Shown here piece after piece: positions 23,513 to 31,547 of a stretch of 38,353 nt of DNA. Source of the DNA: Rhodothermus sp. (GTDB taxonomy: Bacteria; Bacteroidota; Rhodothermia; Rhodothermales; Rhodothermaceae); assembly GCA_015487635.1 (NCBI GenBank), contig WFPM01000169.1, positions 1-38,353 on the forward strand, given 5' to 3'. The position numbers and the translations under genes were made by a program. How positions within the stretch are numbered: position 1 is the first letter of the stretch; each line of letters starts with the position of its first letter. The notes beneath the pieces are model-generated. The model was not told the DNA's origin. It ran no database searches and was given only the letters and a program-made list of their open reading frames with translations.

Positions 23513-24109
23513 CTATTGTTCGGAAAGCAACGAGGACCGGTGGGGTTCGACCTGGCGGCCGGCTTCTTGCAGCCAGCTCAGTGCTTGGCGGCGGTCGGTG
23601 CACCGAGCCAGCAGTTCGACGAGCTTCACCTGCCGGGCTGCCACGTAGCGGGCCACGGCCTGCAGAATGGCTGCGCCTACGGCCGGATGGCGACGCAACA
23701 GCAGTTTGAGATCAGGGCGGAACAGACCCAGCACCTGTACCTCGGTAGTCGCCTGGGCCGTCTCCATTCGAGGGAACTCGCCCAGCAGGGCAAGGTGGCC
23801 GCACGTGTCATACTCGCTCAGCCGGGCCAGCTCTTCGAACTGGCCGTTTCCGTTTTCCATGAGTAGCCGTACGGTGCCCCGGATGATGATATACAGCCCC
23901 AGGCCGGGGTCGCCTTCGAAGTAGATCACTTCATGGCGGCGGTAGGTGCGGGTGTGCAGATAGGGCAGCACCGTCTTCAGAACGCGCCGGGGCAGGTGCT
24001 GAAAGATGGGGACGTGCCGCAGCACGTGCAGCAACTCGCGCGTGTAGGCGTCTTCGCGCGGGCGAAACAGCGCCCGGTAGCCGCGTTGCAGGGTATGCCA
24101 GATACGCAT
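23513..24109 (-). CDS. Stand-alone cyclic-nucleotide-binding-domain protein
   Basis: A 198-residue protein with a CRP/FNR-type beta-roll (about 34-150) but no helix-turn-helix after it, so it is not an ordinary Crp-family regulator. The phosphate-binding cassette reads G104-H-L-A-L-L followed by P-R114-M-E-T-A; the usual G-E-L Glu that contacts the ribose is His105, while the Arg is kept. The basic N-terminus (Y-R-A-L-F-R-P-R) and a helical Ala/Arg/Leu C-terminus may mediate protein contacts. It lies between the TamA/BamA-like gene (11 bases) and rlmD (65 bases) on the same strand. Ligand and partner are unknown. Confidence 0.85.
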   Translation of the reverse strand: MRIWHTLQRGYRALFRPREDAYTRELLHVLRHVPIFQHLPRRVLKTVLPYLHTRTYRRHEVIYFEGDPGLGLYIIIRGTVRLLMENGNGQFEELARLSEYDTCGHLALLGEFPRMETAQATTEVQVLGLFRPDLKLLLRRHPAVGAAILQAVARYVAARQVKLVELLARCTDRRQALSWLQEAGRQVEPHRSSLLSEQ

Positions 24110-24120
24110 GATCAGGTCGG

Positions 24121-26631
24121 TTAGAACGCGTGACCGATGCCAAAGTGCAGGGTCGGACGGCGCAGGCCGTCAGGCAGCAGGCCGTCCTCCGGGCGGGCCG
24201 GGTCATGCAGGCGATAGGCCACATCCAGTCGAATAATGAGATATTCCCAGGCCAGACGCAAGCCCACGCCGCCTCCCCAGCCCAGGTCCTGAAAAAAACG
24301 ACCGAGGCGGAAGTGTCCGGCTTCGGGACCCGGATTGCGCGGGCCGAGCCAGACGTTCCCCGCATCGGTGAAGATCGTCCCGATCCAGTCAGCGGCCAGC
24401 ACGTGCCGTAGCAGCCGCTGGCGTAGTTCCAGGCTGGCTTCCAGTTTAAACTCGCCGCCCAGCAGGTTGGTACCGTCCAGGTTGTCCGCCAACTGCAGGC
24501 GGCCGGGGCCCAGCCCGCGCAGCGGCCAGCCCCGGACGCTGTTGGCGCCGCCGCTGTAGAAACGGCGGTCGAAGGGAATCACGTCTGGCTGACCAATGGG
24601 ATGCGCTGCCCCGAGTTGTAGCTTGCCGGCCAGCACGGTCCCCGGCCGGAGCGGCCGGTAGCGCCGCAGGTCCAGGCTCGCGCGCACGTAAGGACGGTAG
24701 CGCAGGCGGTTGCCCGTCACCCCGCTCCGGAAAAGGGGCAGTCCCGGCAACGTGCCTTCGTGCCGGCCCGGCGTGAACACGGTGCGGTCGAGCAGGTCCG
24801 ACAGCAAGCCGCCAGTCTCGACGGACAGCTCATGCGCATAGCCGCGCTCACGGCGCAGCGGGTTGAAACGGGCGGATTGCAGGGTGTAGCGTATGACGTC
24901 GTTAATCTGAGGAACCGTGTAATCGTCGAGGATCTGGGCGCGCTGCACTGGATCCTCGATAGGGCGGAGCACTTCGTCGAGGAAGGCCGCGCGGAAGCCG
25001 CTCAGCGTGTCCGGATTGCTCAGGCTCAGGTCGAGCAGGTCCACGAACGACGTCAGCGTGGGCGTGTGCTGGAGTTCGAGGCGGAAGCGGGCCGTGCCGC
25101 GTCCCCGGATAACCAGCCGGAGCACGTCGCGACGGGCCGTGAGCAGGCTGAGTGACAGCCGGGTGCGGGCGTCGTAAAGTCGAAGCCAGCGTTCGAGCGC
25201 ACCGAAGGGACGCACAGCATACGGATAGACCAGCGAGGCGGTGATTTCGAGCTGGGCGGAGGTGAGCAGCCCCTCTTCGAAGTTGCCCGAGATGGATCCG
25301 GCCGTCCGCAAGCTGAACGTCTCGGCGCGGCCCAGCAGGTTGGCGTTTTCGTAGGTGACGGCCACGCCCGTGCCCAGTTCGTTCTCGCTGCCGGTGAGCA
25401 GGCCGTTGCGTTGCAGCATGAAGGTTTCCAGGCGCATCCGATGGCGCGGCCGGGTGGTCAGCGTAAAGCGGTGGGGCAGCCGCGGGGCCGCTTCGTCGGG
25501 CAGTCGCAGCGTGTCGTGCCAGGCGGGTTCGAAGCGGACGTACGAGAACAGGCCGGTGGCCTCCAGGCGGCGGCGCGTGCTGAGCAACAGGGCGCGGTTG
25601 TACCAGTCGCCCGGCCGGAAGCGCAGCATGCGGGCCAGAAAGGACGGCTTCAGGCGGCGTTCCTGACGGCGGGTGACCACCAGCCGGCCGGAGGCCAGCG
25701 TGTCGGCGAACGGTTCCAGCCAGAGCGTGTCGCGCCGGAAAAACGGGTCAGGCTCCGGCCCGTCCACTTCGGCCTCCAGATCGCCGAAGCGAAAGCGGGG
25801 ACCGGGATGAATCCGAAAGATCAGGTCGAAGGAGTCCGGACGGGCCGGAATCACGATGGCGCGGATGGAGTCGCGTGTGACGGCCGCATAGCCCGCATTC
25901 CACAGGAATTCCATGAGCCGCTGACGCTCTTCCAACAGTGTCAACTCTGAGTAGCGCTGGTTGCGGGTCCGGAGTTGACGGGAAGTATCGGTCGGCGGAT
26001 CGTGGCGCAGGCGAGAGCCTGCCAGCAGCGCCCGCTGAAGCTCCGGCGGGAGCGTTTCGATGCCTTCGTAGCGGACGTGCCGCAGGTAGGTCGGAGGGCC
26101 TTCGTCGATGTGGAAAATCACGTGCAGATGTCCGGGGCGTAGCGTGTCCAGCCGGGCTTCCACGCGGGCTCGGGGAAAGCCTTCCTGGCGGTAGAAGAGC
26201 GTAAGGCGTTCGACGTCGGCCTGCACGACGGCCGGTTCGTAATAGGCGGGCGGTTCGCCGCTGGCCATTAGCGCGCGGCTCAGCAGCCCGCCCAGCTTGC
26301 CGGAAGCGCCCAGGCGATAGAGCCACAGCCACCAAGTAAAGCCGGGAATGCCGAGAAAGCGCCGATTGGCCGTTGTGTGGATGTACGGGCGAAGGGTTTC
26401 GTCAGAGAAGGAGCGGTTGCCTTCCAGGCGGACGTCGCGCACCAGCCAGGCCTCAGAAAAAAATTGCTGCTGGGTCTGCCCCCACACCGGAAGCCCACCC
26501 AGCAGCCCCCAGCCGATCAAACAGAGCAGCAATCCTTTAAGCAGACGGGGAGTGGCCGGACAGCCGACCGCAGTCCGGGTTACTCTTCCTCGTAGTAGAA
26601 GTCGTCGTCGGCCGTGGGATAGTCCGGCCAT
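24121..26631 (-). CDS. BamA/TamA-like outer-membrane assembly protein
   Basis: An 836-residue Omp85-superfamily protein. A hydrophobic segment (about 33-51) ends at W-G-Q and looks like a signal peptide after a long basic leader. POTRA domains follow: V-R-D-V-R-L-E-G-N-R-S-F-S-D-E-T-L near 66-82 and Y-L-R-H-V-R-Y-E-G-I-E-T-L near 180-195, at least three in total before a C-terminal beta-barrel. The barrel contains the V-R-G-W surface-antigen/L6 motif (S-V-R-G-W-P-L-R-G) and ends in G-I-G-H-A-F, with the terminal Phe expected for barrel insertion. It probably assembles or exports outer-membrane proteins or lipids. The ATG at 26631 lies inside the DUF2795 gene (52-base overlap); no better start was found. 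Confidence 0.88.
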   Translation of the reverse strand: MAGLSHGRRRLLLRGRVTRTAVGCPATPRLLKGLLLCLIGWGLLGGLPVWGQTQQQFFSEAWLVRDVRLEGNRSFSDETLRPYIHTTANRRFLGIPGFTWWLWLYRLGASGKLGGLLSRALMASGEPPAYYEPAVVQADVERLTLFYRQEGFPRARVEARLDTLRPGHLHVIFHIDEGPPTYLRHVRYEGIETLPPELQRALLAGSRLRHDPPTDTSRQLRTRNQRYSELTLLEERQRLMEFLWNAGYAAVTRDSIRAIVIPARPDSFDLIFRIHPGPRFRFGDLEAEVDGPEPDPFFRRDTLWLEPFADTLASGRLVVTRRQERRLKPSFLARMLRFRPGDWYNRALLLSTRRRLEATGLFSYVRFEPAWHDTLRLPDEAAPRLPHRFTLTTRPRHRMRLETFMLQRNGLLTGSENELGTGVAVTYENANLLGRAETFSLRTAGSISGNFEEGLLTSAQLEITASLVYPYAVRPFGALERWLRLYDARTRLSLSLLTARRDVLRLVIRGRGTARFRLELQHTPTLTSFVDLLDLSLSNPDTLSGFRAAFLDEVLRPIEDPVQRAQILDDYTVPQINDVIRYTLQSARFNPLRRERGYAHELSVETGGLLSDLLDRTVFTPGRHEGTLPGLPLFRSGVTGNRLRYRPYVRASLDLRRYRPLRPGTVLAGKLQLGAAHPIGQPDVIPFDRRFYSGGANSVRGWPLRGLGPGRLQLADNLDGTNLLGGEFKLEASLELRQRLLRHVLAADWIGTIFTDAGNVWLGPRNPGPEAGHFRLGRFFQDLGWGGGVGLRLAWEYLIIRLDVAYRLHDPARPEDGLLPDGLRRPTLHFGIGHAF

Positions 26632-26801
26632 ATTTCTTCAATGCTCTCGTAGGGCTCCCCGTCGTCCTCCAGCTCCTTGAGGTTCTCAATCACCTCGATC
26701 GGCGCACCCGTACGCTCGGCGTAGTCGATCAATTCATCACGGGTGGCCGGCCAGGGCGCGTCCTCCAGATAGGAGGCCAGCTCAAGCGTCCAGTACGCCA
26801 T
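26580..26801 (-). CDS. DUF2795-domain small acidic protein
   Basis: A 73-residue protein starting M-A-Y-W-T-L-E at the ATG at 26801. The core W-P-A-T-R-D-E-L-I-D-Y-A-E-R-T-G-A-P (17-34) and the downstream Y-E-S-I-E-E-I-W-P-D-Y-P match DUF2795, a small helical domain of unknown function. The tail (64-73) is almost all Asp, Glu, Phe and Tyr. It is the first gene of a probable operon with the TamA/BamA-like gene, which starts inside it in another frame. Confidence 0.82.
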   Translation of the reverse strand: MAYWTLELASYLEDAPWPATRDELIDYAERTGAPIEVIENLKELEDDGEPYESIEEIWPDYPTADDDFYYEEE

Positions 26802-26858
26802 CGTCGGCACACAGGTTTGGTTAACACATTCGCTTTCCTTCCCCCTCTATGGGCCGGC

Positions 26859-26887
26859 ACAATAGCACACCGACCCGAAAAATGCAA
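26859..26887 (-). promoter_or_regulatory. Candidate sigma70-type promoter of the DUF2795-tamA-cNBD-rlmD operon
   Basis: On the minus strand TTGCAT (26882-26887) and TATTGT (26859-26864) are separated by 17 bases. Transcription would start near 26852, about 50 bases before the DUF2795 ATG. The -35 is identical to the candidate feo -35. Confidence 0.55.
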
Positions 26888-26971
26888 GAGGCTGCGTTCG
26901 CTTATATCGGCTTTTTTTCCCTATCGGCGAAAGTTGACAAGAGTTCCCGCCCAGAAGGGCAAAATGAAATT

Positions 26972-27943
26972 TCAGTCCAGCGAAATTCTGGAGTTTTCGG
27001 CGGCTTCGAGCAGTTGCTGATACTGGTGAGGGGTCATGCTGGGGGCTACGAACTGCAAGGGGTTCAGGGCGCGACCCCGGTTGTCGCGCACCTCGTAATG
27101 CAGGTGGGGGCCAGTCGAGCGGCCCGAGTTGCCGCTGAGGGCGATCTGGTCGCCCCGCTGCACCTTCTGACCGCGCCGGACCAGGATTTTGGACAAGTGG
27201 GCATAGAGCGTGCGGTAGCCGGTGGCCGGATGCTCCAGGATGATGTAGAGCCCATAGCCAGCACTGCGACCGGTCTTGTGTACGATGCCGTCGCCCGGCG
27301 CATAGACGGGCGAGCCGTAGGAAAGCAGAATGTCGACCCCCTCGTGCATCTTGCGCACGCGCAGGATGGGATGCAGGCGCATCCCGAAGCCCGATACAAT
27401 TACGCCATCGGCCGGAAGCAGTGCCGGCATCTGCCGACGCCAGGCTTCCCGGGCCTCGGTCAGTTTCACGAGCTCCCGGTAGCTGGCGTTTTGCAGGGCG
27501 ATTCTGCGCTCCAGGGCGTCCAGCTTCTGGGCGGTTTCCCGCAGCAGCATGGCCGTCGGTTTGCTGAAGCGGTCGAACTCAGCATAGGTATCGGTACCGC
27601 CCACGCCCACCTGCCAGACGTCTTCCGAGATCGGCTCGGCGTCCAGCAGCGTGCGGTACAGCGATTGATCGTGCGCCGCCAGTTCGTTCAGCCGGGCCGA
27701 GAATTGATCCAGTTTCTTGCTCAGGCGGCTCAACTGCGCCCGAAGGGCTTCGTTTTCGGCCTCCAGGGCCAGTTCCCGCGGGGTGGCCAGCCGACCCGTG
27801 TAGTACCAGAAAAGCAGTCCACCGGCTCCGAGCAGAAAGACCACCAGGCTGGCAAGTACCAGCAGACGCCGTAGAGGATGCGGACGAACCTCTACGAACG
27901 AACACGTCGTGTGGTCGAAATAGTAGTACCGGTTCTTCGGCAT
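26972..27943 (-). CDS. M23-family metallopeptidase (LytM-type cell-wall hydrolase)
   Basis: A 323-residue membrane-anchored peptidase. The start at 27943 (M-P-K-N-R-Y-Y-Y-F) is preceded by GGAAGGGG and gives the N-terminus usual for Bacteroidota members. One TM helix lies near 28-46, a coiled coil near 53-95, and the peptidase domain near 195-300. Zinc ligands are visible in H-P-I-L-R, H-E-G-V-D and H-L-H-Y-E-V, so it should be active as an endopeptidase on peptidoglycan cross-bridges, unlike inactive EnvC/NlpD-type relatives. It has its own promoter and is not closely linked to either neighbour. Confidence 0.92.
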   Translation of the reverse strand: MPKNRYYYFDHTTCSFVEVRPHPLRRLLVLASLVVFLLGAGGLLFWYYTGRLATPRELALEAENEALRAQLSRLSKKLDQFSARLNELAAHDQSLYRTLLDAEPISEDVWQVGVGGTDTYAEFDRFSKPTAMLLRETAQKLDALERRIALQNASYRELVKLTEAREAWRRQMPALLPADGVIVSGFGMRLHPILRVRKMHEGVDILLSYGSPVYAPGDGIVHKTGRSAGYGLYIILEHPATGYRTLYAHLSKILVRRGQKVQRGDQIALSGNSGRSTGPHLHYEVRDNRGRALNPLQFVAPSMTPHQYQQLLEAAENSRISLD

Positions 27944-28162
27944 GATACCACCCCTTCCATGCATCAAAACTTCACGTAACACCCCACCCAATTAAAAATC
28001 GTGCCCGGCAGGAAAATCTTCAATGCATGGGTGGTCGAAGGCAGGTGGGACCTTGCATTTTAACTAAAAACGCATTGGAAAATACACGTCGGCTCTGATT
28101 GTGTCAACAGGAGGAAAGTGGACGACAGGGTAGTTTTGGTTTCCTTTTTGCGCGCCAATGGC
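27944..28162. other. Leader region between hprK and the M23 peptidase gene
   Basis: A 219-base gap with no gene. It carries the TTGACA/TATTTT promoter at 28079-28107 and an otherwise plain leader of about 130 bases for the M23 gene. No clear terminator for hprK was found. Confidence 0.45.
28079..28107 (-). promoter_or_regulatory. Strong sigma70-type promoter of the M23 peptidase gene
   Basis: On the minus strand a consensus TTGACA (28102-28107) and TATTTT (28079-28084) are separated by 17 bases. It lies between the end of hprK and the M23 gene and would give a leader of about 130 bases. This is the best promoter seen in the window. Confidence 0.65.
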
Positions 28163-29182
28163 TTATTCGTAATCCTGCTCAAAATATTCGGTGCCCCGCA
28201 ATGGTACCGAGGAAGCCTTCTGGCGAATGCGTTCGCTCAGGCGCCGCGCGAAGACTTCGGCCGGGTCGTATCCGTAGTGCCGTAGCAAATGGTTCATGGC
28301 GATGACCTCGCAGAGCACCGTGATGTTTTTGCCGGGGGTGATAGGTACTTTCACCATGGGCAGGTCCACATCGAGCAGCCGGTAGGTGTCCTCGACCATC
28401 CCCAGGCGGGTGTACTCCTCTTCGGGATCCCACAGCTCCATTTTCACGACCACTTCTATCCGCTTCTGAAAGCGGATGGCGCGGACGCCGAACATGGCCC
28501 GGACGTCGATCAGGCCCAGGCCCCGCACTTCCATGAAGTGCTGTACCAGGTCGGTACCCGTGCCCATGAGCACGGTCTCTTCCTTGCGCGTGACGATCAC
28601 CACGTCGTCGGCCACCAGACGATGGCCGCGTTCGACCAGGTCGAGCGCCACCTCGCTTTTGCCGATGCCCGGCTTGCCGATCAGCAGCAGCCCGATGCCA
28701 TAGACGTCCACCAGCGAGCCGTGGACGGTCATCTGAGGGGCGAACTGGTCGTTGAGAAAGTCGCGCAGCAGCGCCATGAAGCGCGTCGAGGGCACCGGTG
28801 TGCGATAGACCGGAACGCCGGCTTCGGTGGCCATCTGGACCAGTTCGGGCTCCAGTTCGTTGTTGTCGGTCAGGAAAATGCAGGGAATGGGGAACTGGAG
28901 CAGATTCTGAAAGGCCCGGCGGCGCTGCTCCGGGGGCAGATGGCGCAGGTAGCGATTCTCGGTGTTGCCCAGAATCTGAACGCGCTGGTAGGTAAACAGC
29001 TCGGTGTAGCCGGCCAGCACCAGGCCGGGACGGTTCAGCTCGCTGTCGACCACCAGGCGCAGCGTGTCGTCTACCTGATTGACGCGCTCGACCGGAAGGC
29101 CGACCGTCTTCTGGAGCTGTTCGACCATGAAGGAGACCGTGATCGACTCTTTGCGATAGACGCGGTTGGGCTGGTAGGGCAT
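28163..29182 (-). CDS. hprK: HPr kinase/phosphorylase HprK
   Basis: A 339-residue bifunctional Ser-kinase/phosphatase. The start is the ATG at 29182 (M-P-Y-Q-P-N); GGAA lies 8 bases before it. The N-terminal domain is of normal size. The catalytic part shows H154-G-S, the P-loop G-K-P-G-I-G-K-S (169-176), L-V-A-D-D (189-193) and the HprK signature M-E-V-R-G-L-G-L-I-D-V, and V-P-I-T-P-G-K-N-I near 277-285. In Firmicutes it phosphorylates HPr Ser46 for carbon control; outside them it often acts without a full sugar PTS. No HPr or PTS gene is in the window. It follows the MoxR gene by 15 bases. Confidence 0.95.
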   Translation of the reverse strand: MPYQPNRVYRKESITVSFMVEQLQKTVGLPVERVNQVDDTLRLVVDSELNRPGLVLAGYTELFTYQRVQILGNTENRYLRHLPPEQRRRAFQNLLQFPIPCIFLTDNNELEPELVQMATEAGVPVYRTPVPSTRFMALLRDFLNDQFAPQMTVHGSLVDVYGIGLLLIGKPGIGKSEVALDLVERGHRLVADDVVIVTRKEETVLMGTGTDLVQHFMEVRGLGLIDVRAMFGVRAIRFQKRIEVVVKMELWDPEEEYTRLGMVEDTYRLLDVDLPMVKVPITPGKNITVLCEVIAMNHLLRHYGYDPAEVFARRLSERIRQKASSVPLRGTEYFEQDYE

Positions 29183-29197
29183 GGCCAATTCCGGGCT

Positions 29198-30193
29198 TCA
29201 GGGTACGGGAATATGAGCCAGCAGGCGTTCGACCAGCATATCGCTGGTGACGGCTTCTGCTTCGGCTTCATAGCTGAGCACCAGGCGATGGCGGAGCACG
29301 TCGGGCGCTACGGCGCGCACGTCGTCGGGCGTCACGTAGGGGCGATGCTCCAGAAACGCGTGGGCCCGCGCGGCCAGGTTCAGGTAGATCGTAGCGCGGG
29401 GCGAAGCGCCAAACTCAAGGTACGGTCGTAGTTCGGCTAGACCATACGCCTCGGGCGTGCGCGTAGCCACCACCAGATCCACGATGTACTGCTCGACGCG
29501 TTCGTCCACGTACAGCTCGTTGAGCGCCTGGCGGGCCCGGAGCACGTCGTCGCCCGTAGCGACCGTGCGCACCTCGGGCACTGCGTTCGTGCGCGCCATA
29601 CGCCGCATGATGGCCAGCTCTTCGTCGCGTGAAGGGTAATCGACGTGGAGCTTGAGCATGAAGCGGTCGAGCTGGGCCTCGGGCAACGGATAGGTGCCCT
29701 CCTGCTCGATCGGATTCTGGGTGGCCAGCACCAGAAACGGCTCGGGCAGCCGGAACGTCGTGTCGCCCAGCGTCACCTGGCGTTCCTGCATGCTTTCAAG
29801 CAGGGCACTCTGCACCTTGGCCGGGGCCCGGTTGATCTCGTCGGCCAGGATCAGGTTGGCGAAAATCGGTCCTTTCCGGATGGAGAACGTTCCATCTTTC
29901 TGGTTGAAATAGAGCGTTCCCAGCAGATCGGCCGGAAGCAGGTCGGGCGTGAACTGAATGCGCTGAAACTGCACGCCCAGCGCGCGGGCCAGTGTGCTGA
30001 CCGTCAGCGTTTTGGCCAGACCCGGCACGCCTTCCAGCAGGACATGCCCGCCGCAGAGCAGACCGATCAGCAGGCGGTCGATCAGGTAGTGCTGACCGAC
30101 GATCACGCGGCCCACTTCGGCCCGCAGGTCGTCCAGAAAGGCACCGTCCGCTTCGATGCGGGCATTGACGCGCGCCAGGTCGAACGAAGGCAT
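29198..30193 (-). CDS. MoxR-family AAA+ ATPase
   Basis: A 331-residue AAA+ chaperone-like ATPase. Walker A is G-V-P-G-L-A-K-T (about 55-62), Walker B is L-I-L-A-D-E-I-N-R-A (about 114-123), sensor 1 is A-T-Q-N-P-I-E-Q-E-G-T-Y-P-L-P-E-A-Q-L-D, typical of MoxR, and an arginine finger follows in D-R-F. MoxR proteins usually work with VWA/DUF58 proteins; none is adjacent here. It lies 61 bases downstream of the galactokinase-like gene and 15 upstream of hprK on the same strand. Confidence 0.94.
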   Translation of the reverse strand: MPSFDLARVNARIEADGAFLDDLRAEVGRVIVGQHYLIDRLLIGLLCGGHVLLEGVPGLAKTLTVSTLARALGVQFQRIQFTPDLLPADLLGTLYFNQKDGTFSIRKGPIFANLILADEINRAPAKVQSALLESMQERQVTLGDTTFRLPEPFLVLATQNPIEQEGTYPLPEAQLDRFMLKLHVDYPSRDEELAIMRRMARTNAVPEVRTVATGDDVLRARQALNELYVDERVEQYIVDLVVATRTPEAYGLAELRPYLEFGASPRATIYLNLAARAHAFLEHRPYVTPDDVRAVAPDVLRHRLVLSYEAEAEAVTSDMLVERLLAHIPVP

Positions 30194-30254
30194 GGATAAA
30201 GAAGATTTTCGATGGACCGCCCTATCGAAGTCGTGGCAAACGCAGGGGTTCCCG

Positions 30255-31472
30255 TCAGAGCAGGATCGCTTCGGGCTTGCGACCGAAATGTGTCTCGAAG
30301 GTTTGTTGCAGGCGTTCCAGATAGACAGGTAGTTGGAAGGGACGGCCGGTCACCAGCACTCCGTTGCCGTAGCCGTTCATACTGGCGCCGAAGATACCCT
30401 CCAGGCTCATCGCTTCGGCTGCTTCGACGATCAGGTCAGCCTCGGCGCAGGAAGCCTGCCAGTCGTACCGCAGGGCCGCGTGCGACATGAGCAATAGCGA
30501 GCCCAGCTTCTGCCAGTCCTGCTGTCGGATGGCTACGACCATATGGTGCACCCGGTGGTTTTCGGAGACCAGGTAGCGAAGCACCGGATGCAGCCGGCGG
30601 GGCAGCAGGGCTTGGGCGCGGGAAAGGTCGCGATAGGCCAGTTCGCGCAGGGAGGTGAGCTCGCGAAAACCTCGGCGCTGCAGAATTTCGACAATCTGGT
30701 GGGTTAGGGTACGTTGCCGGCGGTGGTGTTCGGGTGGAGGCAGCAGCGTGCAGCCGGCGTCGATCAGCAGCCAGCGCAGCACGTCCGACGGGGGTGCTTC
30801 CAGTTCGAGATGTTCAAGCGTGGCGGCGTCGATCAGCACGAACGTACCGGGTCGGGCCACCCAGGCGGCCAGCAGGTAGGCGACGCTAAAGGGAAAGCCC
30901 GTGCAGCGCTCGATAACGTCCGCCAGGGCCCGGAGCTGCGCGTCCGAGCGATCGGCGGTGGGTTGCAGAGCCTGCATCAGGGCAACGGCCAGCGAAGCCA
31001 GCCGCATCTCGCGGGCAAACGGCGGTACGGAACTGAACACCGCCATGTCGTAGGCCTGCTCGGGGCAGCAATGGCGCAGCACCGAAAAGGCCAGTACCAC
31101 TTCGAGCGGCCAGTCCGGCGGCACGGACGCGTCGAGCGATAGTGTCCAGGGGGTCTCGTCCGGAGGAAACAGCAGGCGGCTGGCCTTTTCGCGGGCCGGG
31201 CGCACGCTCACGGCCGTTCCATGCGGTGCGGCCAGTAGCAGCGCAAAGCCATCGAAGTAATGCGTATGCGCGGCCAGCAGTCCCGGCGTGCCGTGCACGA
31301 AGGTCGTACGTGCGGTTTCGGTGTCGGCCGAACTCAGCCGCTGTAGCAGGGCCTGACATTGCACCCTGTGCTCCTCCGGCGCCGGGGGCGCTTCGGCCTC
31401 CAGTCGGGCGAGCACTTCCCGATAAGTGCGCAGCGGGTGTTTATCGGTGCCGTTAGCAGGGGGTAGATCCAT
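30255..31472 (-). CDS. Degenerate galactokinase-like protein (GHMP superfamily)
   Basis: A 405-residue protein aligned with galactokinase along its length but with damaged motifs. Motif 1 reads G-T-P-G-L-L-A-A-H-T-H-Y-F-D-G (61-75) where galactokinases have P-G-R-V-N-L-I-G-E-H-T-D-Y: the Glu is Ala68 and the substrate Asp is His71. The ATP loop that should read V-P-x-G-x-G-L-S-S-S reads V-P-P-F-A-R-E-M-R-L-A-S (149-160), losing the Gly and Ser residues. The late region keeps M-S-H-A-A-L-R-Y and motif 3 as M-N-G-Y-G-N-G-V. The frame is intact and the G+C normal, so it is kept by selection, probably as a sugar-binding or regulatory pseudokinase. It sits between fmt and moxR. Confidence 0.75.
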   Translation of the reverse strand: MDLPPANGTDKHPLRTYREVLARLEAEAPPAPEEHRVQCQALLQRLSSADTETARTTFVHGTPGLLAAHTHYFDGFALLLAAPHGTAVSVRPAREKASRLLFPPDETPWTLSLDASVPPDWPLEVVLAFSVLRHCCPEQAYDMAVFSSVPPFAREMRLASLAVALMQALQPTADRSDAQLRALADVIERCTGFPFSVAYLLAAWVARPGTFVLIDAATLEHLELEAPPSDVLRWLLIDAGCTLLPPPEHHRRQRTLTHQIVEILQRRGFRELTSLRELAYRDLSRAQALLPRRLHPVLRYLVSENHRVHHMVVAIRQQDWQKLGSLLLMSHAALRYDWQASCAEADLIVEAAEAMSLEGIFGASMNGYGNGVLVTGRPFQLPVYLERLQQTFETHFGRKPEAILL

Positions 31473-31547
31473 ACAGTAAAGTGTTGGGTCTGTCGGCAGA
31501 GAAGCGACGCTTGTTTTTCTGTCGATACGTTCGGTGCCAGAAACGGT

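Noticed and set aside
26849-27874. A 341-codon plus-strand frame over the M23 gene
   Set aside because: The minus-strand M23 peptidase has zinc ligands and a promoter; the plus frame has no recognisable content.
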